Below are positions 1 to 9,378 of a DNA stretch of 64,000 bases, in pieces; position 1 is the first letter of the stretch; the number at the start of each line of letters is the position of its first letter. The DNA comes from Thermodesulfovibrionia bacterium. GTDB lineage: Bacteria > Nitrospirota > Thermodesulfovibrionia > UBA6902. Where the stretch lies: NCBI GenBank assembly GCA_020057065.1, contig JAGVGM010000349.1, forward strand, positions 39,313 to 103,312, written 5' to 3'. The notes beneath the pieces are model-generated. The model searched no databases. It was not told the origin of the DNA and worked only from the letters and a program-made list of their open reading frames with translations. The translations under genes were made by a program, and so were the position numbers.

Positions 1-3000
1 GGATATTCAGACTGGCGTCTTCCAAATATAACAGAACATAGAAGCCTTATTGACTACTCAAGATATAATCCTGTCTTACCGGCAGGGTATCCTTTCACCA
101 ATGTGCAGTCCAGTTATTACTGGTCGTCTACTACCATCGCGTACTACACAAGCCTCGCGTGGCTCGTCGATATGGCGCTTGGCGACGATGCTGGCGGCAA
201 TATCTACTACGCCAGCGGCTCTGTCTGGCCGGTCCGCGGCGGACAAGTTGCATCATCATGTATCGATAATGACAGTGACGGATACGGTAATCCCGGCAAT
301 GCATCCTGTAGGAGTGGAAGTGCAACCGACTGCAATGATAATAACAACGCTATTTATCCGGGCGCTCCTGAGATGTGTGCTGACGGCATTGATAATGATT
401 GCGACAGCTTGATTGATCTTTCTGATACAGACTGCGCTCTTTATGATGGTGATAAAGATGGAATAGCTGATATTAATGACAATTGCACAGGATTGGCAAA
501 TCCTGATCAACTGGATACCGATGGCGACAAACAGGGAGATGCCTGTGATACCGATGATGATAATGACGGGGTTCTTGATATCTCGGATAATTGCCCCCTT
601 ATTGCAAATATAAATCAGACTGATGCGGATAACGATGGACTTGGCGATATTTGTGAACCACTTTCTATTTGTATTACTGACCCGGATTGTGATGATGATG
701 GTTTGCCTGACGGATGGGAGGTGTTGGGTCATAACGGATTAGATCTGAAAAAAATGGGGGCAAGTCCTATCAGAAAAGATATCTTTATTGAGATCGACTG
801 GATGGAGGATGAAACCCACAGTCATAAACCTTATTCCAAAGCGTTGGAGATGGTAGAAGCTGCATTCAACAATGCGCCTGTTAAAAATCCGGATGAGAGC
901 AGTGGGATAACACCCCATATTGATTTGAGTAACAAAGTAGATCATATCGATACTATTACTTTTGATAAAGCGACTGGTGAAAATAAAGATTTCTATGATA
1001 TTAAAAATAATAAAGACAATTTTGAATCAGAAAAACGCAGAGATGTATATCATTATGCTCTTTTTGCTCATCAGTTGACAGGTGGGGGTTGTACATCAGG
1101 TTTTGCTGAACTCTGGGGGAATGACCTCATGGTTTCACTTGGTGGAATCATAGTTGGTGAAAATAAACCATGCTGGGGGGATACACCTACTAACTTTCAG
1201 TCTGTAGGATCTATTAATGAGCAGGCAGGAACTTTGATGCATGAGCTTGGACATAACCTTGGTTTGCGGCATGGAGGGAATGAAGATGAAGACTCCGATC
1301 CCGGACAGGATGGCAAGCCGGGGGTAGCAAGTAAGGATGATGATAACAATGGAGTTATAGATGATCCGCATGAATTATGTCCTAAGATAGTTAGATATGG
1401 GGATGATATTTGTACAGGGGATCGTACTGAACCCGGACCTGATGGCAAGCCTGGGGTAGCTGATTTTGATGACAATTATAATGGAGAAAAAGATGATCTA
1501 CAAGAATTATGCCCCAGGGGAATTATATTCGGGGATGATATTTGTTCTGGATATGGTGTGGATGAAAAACCCGGAAGAGCTTTAATAGATGATGATGATG
1601 ATGGAGTTATTGATAATGATAGTGAATTTTGTCCAGTTGACGTTAATAATAACTTGGTGATTTATGGTGATGATATTTGTGAAGGTGCTAAGGCAACAAA
1701 ACCAAATCACCTTAGCGTAATGAACTATTCATTTCAAATGCCGACGTTCGGACTGCAGCGGCTTGATTATTCACGTAAAAAACTCCTTGATCTTAATGAA
1801 AGGAGGCTTAATGAATTCTTGGGTATTGGGGTAAACGACAGTACAAAATATAGCTGTAATGGAAATATCTCAAATCCTGATCCCAAAGAAATTTATACCG
1901 ATTGGAATTGTGATGGAATTTTTCAAATGCAGACACGGGTAGAGGCAAATATCAATAATTTATCATATGGTAGAAATAAGCCCTATTTTAGCCTTATTTT
2001 TAGCAATAAATTGAGAAGCATAAATGAGTGGGAAAATATCTTTCTTAACTTTAGAGACTCAGGTCAGTTTGAAGACGGCGTGCATACAATGGTTATCGAG
2101 AATGAGTTGACAGCAGAACAGGCAGCCTTGATCCCAGCTATCACGCTTCCTGCTGAAGTGTGTGACGGCCTTGATAATGACGATAATGGATCGATAGATG
2201 AAGGATATGACGCTGATGGTGATGGAATCGTTGACTGCTTTGATAATTGTCCGTTCTATGTTAATCCGGATCAGGAAGACTCTGATAAGGATGGCTTTGG
2301 TGACCTTTGCGATAAAGATATGGATAATGATCTGCTGGACGATTCTTATGAACAGGGCCATGCAGGTATGGACCCATCAAACCCTGATACGGATGGGGAT
2401 GGTATTTTAGACGGTGAAGAGGATGCGGATGGAGACGGGTTTACAAATACAGAGGAGCAAATGGCAGGGACAGACCCTGTAAATAATAATACTTTCCCGA
2501 AATTGCTGGATGTTACTATAGATCTTCAGAAAGGGTTTAACTCTATTAACTTACCCATAGATTCGGAGCGGCTGCCTTTTCTGGTCCCGTCTATCTACCT
2601 GTTAGGTTCACGCGATGAGATTGAAAAGGTAATGATATTTAACCGCCTAACCGGAAAATTTAACGAGGCAAGCTTTAACGATCAGGGTTACCCTGTTGGA
2701 GATATTATCTCAATTGAGAAAGACAAAGGTTTGCTGGTTTACGCAAAGAACCCAAAAACAGTTGCATATTCAGTGCTGATAGCATGCCCTTCCTATGATC
2801 TTAAAACCGGCTTCAACCATGTCGGTTTTCCATGTGCTTCTTCAGACATGACCGCGTATCAGTTATTGGATAAGATAGGTGGTAAAGACTTCGTCTCCAG
2901 TATACAGCGATATAACACTGACACCGGCAAGTTTGAGACCGCGGGTTATCTGAACGGTCAGCCTGCTGGTGTGAACTTCCAGATAAAGGCAGGGGAGGGA

Positions 3001-3045
3001 TATTTTATTTACATGAAGCAGGAGGTGAGCGGCTTTCAGCCGTGA
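1..3045 (+). CDS. Secreted multidomain protein, 5'-truncated by window: DUF1566 (Lcl-like) segment, MopE-like motif, thrombospondin type 3 repeats, metzincin-type metallopeptidase (HELGHNLGLRHGG), C-terminal repeat domain
   Basis: Frame of ORF 103..3045 is open back to base 1 (GYSDWRLPN...). HExxHxxGxxH motif at about 1240-1278; DxDxDGxxD repeats; C-terminus ...GEGYFIYMKQEVSGFQP. Confidence 0.85.
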   Translation, partial: GYSDWRLPNITEHRSLIDYSRYNPVLPAGYPFTNVQSSYYWSSTTIAYYTSLAWLVDMALGDDAGGNIYYASGSVWPVRGGQVASSCIDNDSDGYGNPGNASCRSGSATDCNDNNNAIYPGAPEMCADGIDNDCDSLIDLSDTDCALYDGDKDGIADINDNCTGLANPDQLDTDGDKQGDACDTDDDNDGVLDISDNCPLIANINQTDADNDGLGDICEPLSICITDPDCDDDGLPDGWEVLGHNGLDLKKMGASPIRKDIFIEIDWMEDETHSHKPYSKALEMVEAAFNNAPVKNPDESSGITPHIDLSNKVDHIDTITFDKATGENKDFYDIKNNKDNFESEKRRDVYHYALFAHQLTGGGCTSGFAELWGNDLMVSLGGIIVGENKPCWGDTPTNFQSVGSINEQAGTLMHELGHNLGLRHGGNEDEDSDPGQDGKPGVASKDDDNNGVIDDPHELCPKIVRYGDDICTGDRTEPGPDGKPGVADFDDNYNGEKDDLQELCPRGIIFGDDICSGYGVDEKPGRALIDDDDDGVIDNDSEFCPVDVNNNLVIYGDDICEGAKATKPNHLSVMNYSFQMPTFGLQRLDYSRKKLLDLNERRLNEFLGIGVNDSTKYSCNGNISNPDPKEIYTDWNCDGIFQMQTRVEANINNLSYGRNKPYFSLIFSNKLRSINEWENIFLNFRDSGQFEDGVHTMVIENELTAEQAALIPAITLPAEVCDGLDNDDNGSIDEGYDADGDGIVDCFDNCPFYVNPDQEDSDKDGFGDLCDKDMDNDLLDDSYEQGHAGMDPSNPDTDGDGILDGEEDADGDGFTNTEEQMAGTDPVNNNTFPKLLDVTIDLQKGFNSINLPIDSERLPFLVPSIYLLGSRDEIEKVMIFNRLTGKFNEASFNDQGYPVGDIISIEKDKGLLVYAKNPKTVAYSVLIACPSYDLKTGFNHVGFPCASSDMTAYQLLDKIGGKDFVSSIQRYNTDTGKFETAGYLNGQPAGVNFQIKAGEGYFIYMKQEVSGFQP
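118..246 (+). repeat. DUF1566 3' segment, candidate DGR-like variable repeat 1
   Basis: TACTGGTCGTCTACTACC start identical to segments at 50830 and 51325; variable codons mostly NNC/NNT; ends VWPVRGGQ. Confidence 0.5.
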
Positions 3046-3343
3046 GAATTCATAAAAGACAGTTGCGAGTTACGAGTTGCGAGTTGCGGGAAAAGATGCA
3101 GGATGAGCCATAGCGATAAAGCGCGGAAGTCGGTAAGCGCGGAAGCGGGAAAGACTTAAACTGACCAATGCTTTTTTTATTTTGCTGATTGCTGATAGCT
3201 GAACGCTGAGAGCTAACTGCTTTCAGCATAAAATATAGCTTGAATCATAACAGGAAATGACCACAGGATATAAGTTATATTAAATAAGCTTACATTATTC
3301 TGTCCCCCGTTACGGGATAAATCCTCAATCAGGAGGCTTCGCC

Positions 3344-6300
3344 ATGAAGAACACAGCCTTGTATAAGTTAATGTATGTGATTTTTATTCTTTTGACTGTA
3401 GCCGCTCTTTCATATCCATCAGCGCTTATTGCGCAGGGTTTTGACTGCTCGACAATGAACTGCGATGATCGGGATGCATGCACTGCTGATTCATGCGATA
3501 TTGAGATCGGATGTGTGAACACCTACACTTGCAGCGCCCCCCGCATTAAAGGCGCTCCGGTGACAAATGCGACTGTCGGGACCCTGTATCAGTATTCTCC
3601 GCAGGTGCTTAATCCATCAGGGAATCAGTTGACATATACCCTCGATCTTCCGGCCGGGATGATCGGTGGCTTTACCGGTGAGACACTTGTTATGAGGTGG
3701 CTGCCGATCCTCAGCGAAGTTGGTATCCGTCATGTCTCAATTCGTGTTGAGGACAATGTTACTGCTGAATTCGACACACAGGAATATGACATTACGGTAA
3801 CGTCCACTGACCCGGTTTGTCCAGGGGGCAGGACGGATACTGACAGTGACGGGATAAGTGATGTCTGCGACAACTGCCCTTCGGTATCCAACTCAACCCA
3901 GAAGGACTCGGACAGGGACGGAGTGGGCAACTCGTGCGATAATTGTCCTGACTCTCCCAATCCCGGCCAGTCGGATGAGGATGGCGACGGGATCGGTGAT
4001 GCCTGTGATGAGGTTGAAGTCACGCTCACGCCTTCTAACCCTGCTCCTGACGACTTTATTATTATTGATGCTGCATACGGGGCAAATGTGCCGCCTAATC
4101 CCTTTATACAGATACTTTTAAACAGAGCTCTTGTTAAGGAATGCTCTGGTACCACGTGCAGGTACTCCGGAGGCCCCTTTAGAGACGGATTCAGTTATCA
4201 GGTGCGTTACAAAAATACCAACGAAGTGTTTGTGGAAGTTCCTGAAAAGTTCATATCCTGCATAGTTGACTGTGACAGCGACGGTATCCTGAATCAGGAT
4301 GATAACTGTCCCAAAGTCGTCAATCCTGACCAGAAGGATTCGGACTCGCAGTTGAAGTGTCAGATACTCGGCGGCGTTGTTCAGTGTGATATTTTACAGG
4401 GTGACGGAGCCGGTGATGCCTGTGACAACTGTCCTTCAAAATATAATTCTGACCAGAAGGATTCGGACAATGACGGTATCGGTGATGAATGCGATAACTG
4501 TAAATTAGCAGCGAATCCTGCCCAGGCTGATACTGACGGTGATAAGGTGGGGGATAATTGTGATAACTGTATTTATGACTCTAACTCCGGCCAGCTAAAC
4601 AGCGATAATGATCCAATGGGTAATGCCTGTGACGATGACGATGACAATGACGGATGCCCCGATGCAAAGGACCCTAAACCAGCAATTTTCAGCCCGGATA
4701 ATGACGCGGATGGTTTGGCCTCAGACTGCGACAACTGCCCGGTCAATTTCAATCCTGATCAGGACGATACCATTATCTCTTATGATGGAGTGGGTGACGC
4801 CTGCGACTGTTATGACGTTTTTAAGGGGCCGAATGAGACAGGGGTCGATTGCGGCGGGGTCTGTTCCTCCTGCGTTCCATGTACATGGTGTGGCAGCAGT
4901 GTCGAACCTGTGCGCATTAAGGGCAAGCCCAACAGCGGAAAGATAGATATTGTCTTTGTCCCCCATGAAGACATCAAGGACTTTATGTTCGGATTTGACA
5001 GTCAGGTCCTGAGCACTATCCGTGAAGGATATTTCACCATGGACCAGATGTCTGTGGATCCGATCTCGGCAGGCTATAAAGACAAGTTCAATTTCTATAA
5101 ATATAAGGCAGGGTATGGCACTGATTACGGCTGCACCCATAAAGTGCCGGGTTATTATGCATACCTTAGCTGGCTTTCTCAATGCGGGATTTGCGGTATG
5201 CCGAATAAACCTTCATGTGATTTTTGTGCACTTATAAAACCTTTATACTTCTGGGAAGTTGCCCCGTTTGCGGATTCCGGAGGAATTCTTTCACAAACAG
5301 GGACAAAAGGATGTGCCAATGCGTTGGGAGCTCCAAGCGACTGGACAGCAAATGCATTCGACCGGGATGTTGAGGTGCATGAGACAATGCATTCAGTATT
5401 CGGGCTTGTAGATGAGTATTGCGGAAAGACCCTCTATACTCAGCTTAGTAAAAATTCAAATATCTGGAGTACAAAGTCAGGATGTGAGAGCGAGGCGGCA
5501 ACCGAGGGGTGGACACTGGGAACCTGCAGAAAAATTGAGAACCCCAATACAGGCTGCTCAAAGAACTGGTGGAGATACGACCCTGACACCCCTGACCAGG
5601 ATGTTATGACGTGCAGCTGTAATACATACCGCTTTTATGAAGCTGACGCAAGGAGAGTTAATTATATATTTAACAATTGGCCGAGCAGCAACACAAAGGG
5701 CGTGCTCATGAATTTCAACATTACGTCTGGAGCAATGACTTTTCTCGGCGCAACTGTTGTTGATGATCATCCAGATATCGGGCTGCAATATGCGCATTTT
5801 ATTGGCGAAGCTATTTCAGCCAGGGGCGGAGTAATTAACATTTTCGGCATCTGGGACCCGCGTATCAAAGTAGGAGATGACGCGCCTGTTTCTGACAATG
5901 AGAACTTCCATATCATAATCCCGTTCTATGACGATCTGAAAAGGTTTAACATAAATGACCCTGAAAGCGGGAACTCTCTCATCACGGTCGATCTGACGGC
6001 ATTATTGAGCAGGTACTGCTATAGCACGAACTATGAAAGTCAGGAATGCCAGACCGTGCTCGATCTTGACGGTGACGGCGCCTCAGGCATGGAGGACAAC
6101 TGCCCTGCTGTAGCGAATCCGGACCAGAGAGACAGTGACAGTGACAGGACAGGCGATATTTGTGATAACTGCCGTGATACCTTTAATCCGGACCAACTGG
6201 ACACAGATTATGACGGCTACGGTGACGCCTGTGACCCTGATGACGACAATGACGGCATTCCTGATGACTGGGAAATTCAGTACAGGTTAGATCCTAAGAA

Positions 6301-6934
6301 TGCTGCAGATGCAACAGGGGACCCTGACAATGACGGCTTCAGTAACTTTCGCGAATATCAATGGAACACCGACCCGAATGATCCTGCATCAAAACCAGTA
6401 AATGTAATGATCGATCTTAAGCAGGGATTTAATCTGATCAGTTATTCAGGGAAGGGCAATCCCGTGGGCAAGGCCTTTGATCTCATCAAGATGCTTGGCA
6501 GTTCTCAGGAGATAGAGAGCGTGATGAAATTCGGTGCCTCAGGCGATTATAAGGAAGTGAGGTACAATGCTTTAGGTGAGCCTGAAGGAGACGATTATGA
6601 ACTTGTGAATGGAGAAGGATATATAGTCTACTCAAAGGTTGCAAAGACAGTTGAACTGATCTTCAGCAATGAGTGTGCAGTAACGGGGTTAAAAATTGGA
6701 GTGAATCTGATAGGCTATCCATGCGTTTCTGTAAACATGACAGTTTATCAACTTCTTCAGAAGATCGGTATTGATACCGTTGTCTCCGGTATACAGCGAT
6801 ATAACACTGAGACTGGCAAGTTCGAGACTGCGGATTACCTCAGCGGTCTGCCTGCTGGCGTGAACTTTCAGATAAAGGCAGGGGAAGGGTATTTTATTTA
6901 TATGAGAAAGGATGTGATGGGCTTTCAGCCGTAA
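3344..6934 (+). CDS. Secreted thrombospondin type 3 repeat protein with M64-like metallopeptidase domain (HETMHSVFGLVDEY) and C-terminal repeat domain
   Basis: Signal-peptide-like N-terminus, many DxDxDGxGDxCDNC repeats, HExxH with following DEY, C-terminus near-identical to the preceding gene. Confidence 0.85.
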   Translation: MKNTALYKLMYVIFILLTVAALSYPSALIAQGFDCSTMNCDDRDACTADSCDIEIGCVNTYTCSAPRIKGAPVTNATVGTLYQYSPQVLNPSGNQLTYTLDLPAGMIGGFTGETLVMRWLPILSEVGIRHVSIRVEDNVTAEFDTQEYDITVTSTDPVCPGGRTDTDSDGISDVCDNCPSVSNSTQKDSDRDGVGNSCDNCPDSPNPGQSDEDGDGIGDACDEVEVTLTPSNPAPDDFIIIDAAYGANVPPNPFIQILLNRALVKECSGTTCRYSGGPFRDGFSYQVRYKNTNEVFVEVPEKFISCIVDCDSDGILNQDDNCPKVVNPDQKDSDSQLKCQILGGVVQCDILQGDGAGDACDNCPSKYNSDQKDSDNDGIGDECDNCKLAANPAQADTDGDKVGDNCDNCIYDSNSGQLNSDNDPMGNACDDDDDNDGCPDAKDPKPAIFSPDNDADGLASDCDNCPVNFNPDQDDTIISYDGVGDACDCYDVFKGPNETGVDCGGVCSSCVPCTWCGSSVEPVRIKGKPNSGKIDIVFVPHEDIKDFMFGFDSQVLSTIREGYFTMDQMSVDPISAGYKDKFNFYKYKAGYGTDYGCTHKVPGYYAYLSWLSQCGICGMPNKPSCDFCALIKPLYFWEVAPFADSGGILSQTGTKGCANALGAPSDWTANAFDRDVEVHETMHSVFGLVDEYCGKTLYTQLSKNSNIWSTKSGCESEAATEGWTLGTCRKIENPNTGCSKNWWRYDPDTPDQDVMTCSCNTYRFYEADARRVNYIFNNWPSSNTKGVLMNFNITSGAMTFLGATVVDDHPDIGLQYAHFIGEAISARGGVINIFGIWDPRIKVGDDAPVSDNENFHIIIPFYDDLKRFNINDPESGNSLITVDLTALLSRYCYSTNYESQECQTVLDLDGDGASGMEDNCPAVANPDQRDSDSDRTGDICDNCRDTFNPDQLDTDYDGYGDACDPDDDNDGIPDDWEIQYRLDPKNAADATGDPDNDGFSNFREYQWNTDPNDPASKPVNVMIDLKQGFNLISYSGKGNPVGKAFDLIKMLGSSQEIESVMKFGASGDYKEVRYNALGEPEGDDYELVNGEGYIVYSKVAKTVELIFSNECAVTGLKIGVNLIGYPCVSVNMTVYQLLQKIGIDTVVSGIQRYNTETGKFETADYLSGLPAGVNFQIKAGEGYFIYMRKDVMGFQP

Positions 6935-7007
6935 AGTAAAAGCGCGCAAGCTCGGAAGATCGTAAGCGGGGATCATAGTGCCCAAGTGCACTGATGCTCT
7001 GACCCAA

Positions 7008-7130
7008 TTGCAGGTACTGGGCAGAACGTTAATGTAAGTTCAAGCGTGGAGATATTGGATAAGTGTTATAAATCTGTTACAATAGGTGTTCAGGAAAATG
7101 GCAGTACTGGTAAAAAAACAGTAAAAATCA
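7008..7130 (+). pseudogene. C-terminal coding relic upstream of the tRNA (AGTGQNVNVSSSVEILDKCYKSVTIGVQENGSTGKKTVKIKHA)
   Basis: Protein-like open segment without a plausible start, abutting the tRNA gene. Confidence 0.25.
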
Positions 7131-7135
7131 AGCAT

Positions 7136-7209
7136 GCCCCCTTAGCTCAGTCGGATAGAGCACAGGTTTCCTAAACCTGGTGCCGCTGGTTCGATTCCAG
7201 CAGGGGGCA
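7136..7209 (+). tRNA. tRNA-Arg (anticodon CCT)
   Basis: Cloverleaf readable: acceptor GCCCCCT/AGGGGGC, anticodon stem CAGGT/ACCTG with loop TTCCTAA, T-arm GCTGG-TTCGATT-CCAGC. Confidence 0.95.
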
Positions 7210-7218
7210 CTTTATTTT
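7168..7218 (+). repeat. attL-like direct repeat (anticodon loop to 3' end of tRNA-Arg plus flank)
   Basis: 51-bp repeat shared with 8560-8610, one mismatch (GATTCC vs GATCCC). Confidence 0.85.
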
Positions 7219-7345
7219 CCGAGGCGTTACGACTTCTTCTGTAGAATTTACATTAAGAAAAACTTATGAGTATCGCTGAACAGTTATGAAGAAAAAGGGA
7301 TGTATCTACATTGTCAGACTTATGAAAAATGGTGAGCTTAAGGTT

Positions 7346-7537
7346 TTATTTTCCTATGAGGATATCTTCAGCTTTGATCCATATGCTTTTACCATCACGC
7401 CAGATAATGATAGGATTACCAGCCTGCTTATGTTTTAATAAAGCGTCACGAACACCCTGAGTGAGAGCCTTGGTTATTCTTTCCGGGTTAGTAAATGCTT
7501 CAACGATTTTGTCTTTATGTTTTTTTCTGAGAGTCAT
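7346..7537 (-). CDS. Small protein, putative antitoxin partner of the zeta-like toxin
   Basis: 63-aa ORF overlapping the 3' end of the zeta-like gene by 23 nt, same strand. Confidence 0.6.
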   Translation of the reverse strand: MTLRKKHKDKIVEAFTNPERITKALTQGVRDALLKHKQAGNPIIIWRDGKSIWIKAEDILIGK

Positions 7538-8114
7538 ATTTATTCTTTATATTATGCCAAATAACTGAATCGATTACAACCAATCTATGTTCCTGATCCT
7601 CATGAGCTACCAATCTTGGTTTTTCACCAGAATTGTCATACAGAACCCAGGTATCAGCAATAGATCTATAAAGTTTAAAAAAATTCTTTATGCCGGCATG
7701 ATATCTGCGCTTGACTGTTTCTTCTGGAACATTGTGACCACCCATACGAACCCTGTCCGCAACACGGGCTATGGCGAATTCTTCATTCGGCAACCACAAA
7801 AAAACCATATGGAAATAATAACCTGTTTTACGGAGTTCAGAGATCCATGGGGCAAAAGTCCTACTGGCTAATGTTGTTTCAAAAGCAAAGTCAACTTGTT
7901 TTTTTGAAAGATAATGTATGCGCTCAAGCATTATGCGCCCTGCATGAAATATTGCCCCCTCCGGTTGAAATCCTGACAGACCCTGGGCGATTAAATCAGC
8001 ATTAACAAATTCGGTTACTTTAAGAGTCCCTTTCAGAAGAGAAGGGGCAGTTGTCGATTTCCCAGCACCATTAGGGCCAGCAATGACAATAAGATTTGGA
8101 CGTTTAATGGTCAT
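7515..8114 (-). CDS. Zeta toxin family P-loop protein
   Basis: Walker A GPNGAGKST, downstream FVNADLIAQGL, FETTLASRT, RVRMGGHNVPEETVKRRY: zeta-toxin/UDP-NAG kinase-like pattern. Confidence 0.8.
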   Translation of the reverse strand: MTIKRPNLIVIAGPNGAGKSTTAPSLLKGTLKVTEFVNADLIAQGLSGFQPEGAIFHAGRIMLERIHYLSKKQVDFAFETTLASRTFAPWISELRKTGYYFHMVFLWLPNEEFAIARVADRVRMGGHNVPEETVKRRYHAGIKNFFKLYRSIADTWVLYDNSGEKPRLVAHEDQEHRLVVIDSVIWHNIKNKYDSQKKT

Positions 8115-8229
8115 TGTTATTATCCTATCTCTCCACAGTTGAAATTCATTAATTCCTGATGTGGTGTATTTTATCAGCTATAGCTAAGGAATTTCTATCG
8201 ACTGCTCTTACCGCTCCTTACTTTCAAAC

Positions 8230-8457
8230 TTACGATCTTAAGATTTTACCGGAAAATAAAGTATCGTCCATAGAATATGCAATTATTGGCTTTAACCCTC
8301 TGCCCCAATCTATACTGCCGATCTCTGAGCGAACGTTTTTCTGAATAAACCGATAAACATTCGGAGCATATTTTCGTATCCAGGAATAATTGAATGTATC
8401 AGGCCGTTTCTCTATCAGCAGTTCATTTATGGTTTTAAAAGCAGAATTAAAATCCAT
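8230..8457 (-). CDS. Hypothetical 75-aa protein inside the tRNA islet
   Basis: ORF only. Confidence 0.4.
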   Translation of the reverse strand: MDFNSAFKTINELLIEKRPDTFNYSWIRKYAPNVYRFIQKNVRSEIGSIDWGRGLKPIIAYSMDDTLFSGKILRS

Positions 8458-8559
8458 TGCATTATCTTAAATAGTAAAACGGAAGCGATTTAAAAAGCGT
8501 GCTATCAAACATTGTAGTATAAAAGTTTGATAGGTATTTCGTATTTTTGCTATTTTAAA

Positions 8560-8610
8560 TTCCTAAACCTGGTGCCGCTGGTTCGATCCCAGCAGGGGGC
8601 ACTTTATTTT
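8560..8610 (+). repeat. attR-like direct repeat; tRNA-Arg 3' fragment (not a functional tRNA)
   Basis: Copy of 7168-7218; lacks the 5' half of the tRNA. Confidence 0.85.
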
Positions 8611-8802
8611 TTCCGCAGATTCCGGCAAGATCTTTCTCATTATTTTCCCTGCTATATTGATGCGTTAGGCGACTTCCTCAATATAATGCTGTCAGGCATT
8701 AATAAAATTTCCATTGCATCCTGTTTTTTGTTTATGTATCATATGACTGTATTTGCAAACCACACAACTTTGTGATATGTAAAATTTTAAAAGGGAGCGC
8801 TT

Positions 8803-9198
8803 ATGGAAAATTTCTTCTGGGGCATTATAGCTGGTGCAGTAATTGTATTGATCGCATTCCTGATCCCTGCCATTTTGCAGATAACAAGGACCGTCAGGGC
8901 TGCCGAGGATTTTATTAAGACAACACAGGCATCGTTAAATCCGCTTCTGCTTAAGCTGAATGAAACAATTGACAGAACCAATAAGGTGGCAGCAGGGGTA
9001 GAGGAGTCGGTCCATAATGTTCAGCATTTGACGAGGGCAGTTGGAGAGACAGGAGCCCTGATCGATGAATTAAATCACTTTGTAAGGCAGGTGGGAGTAT
9101 TTTTATCTGCCGGGACCTCAGGACTTGGCTCGGGCATTAAAGCCGCTTTTGCTATTTTGACCAAAGGGGCCGTTGAGAAGATCACATCAAAGAAGTGA
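8803..9198 (+). CDS. DUF948-like membrane-anchored protein
   Basis: N-terminal TM helix followed by a helix resembling DUF948; next to a YtxH-like gene. Confidence 0.65.
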   Translation: MENFFWGIIAGAVIVLIAFLIPAILQITRTVRAAEDFIKTTQASLNPLLLKLNETIDRTNKVAAGVEESVHNVQHLTRAVGETGALIDELNHFVRQVGVFLSAGTSGLGSGIKAAFAILTKGAVEKITSKK

Positions 9199-9236
9199 TA
9201 TTTACTGAGTAATTTATTAATAAAGCCACATTAGTT

Positions 9237-9312
9237 GTCATTCCCGCAGTCAGTAAGCGGGAATCCGTTCAAGTGCAGAACTGGATGCCCGATTAAGAAC
9301 TTCGGGCATGAC
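9237..9312. repeat. GTCATTCC...GGCATGAC hairpin-type dispersed repeat
   Basis: GTCATTCCCGC...GCGGGAATCC and terminal CGGGCATGAC; several related copies in the window. Confidence 0.6.
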
Positions 9313-9378
9313 GGTTCACTGATTGAGTTTATAAACAGGCTGTATTGAAATGCAAACAACTTTTAAAAGGGAGGAAAA

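Noticed and set aside
3730-4155. Antisense ORF in the TSP3-rich gene (and similar antisense ORFs over 103-3045, smc, dnaB, clpC)
   Set aside because: Product of codon bias and repeat composition opposite strong coding frames; no SD or family signal.
8560-8610. Second tRNA-Arg gene
   Set aside because: Only the part from the anticodon loop to the 3' end is present; no D-arm or 5' acceptor strand.
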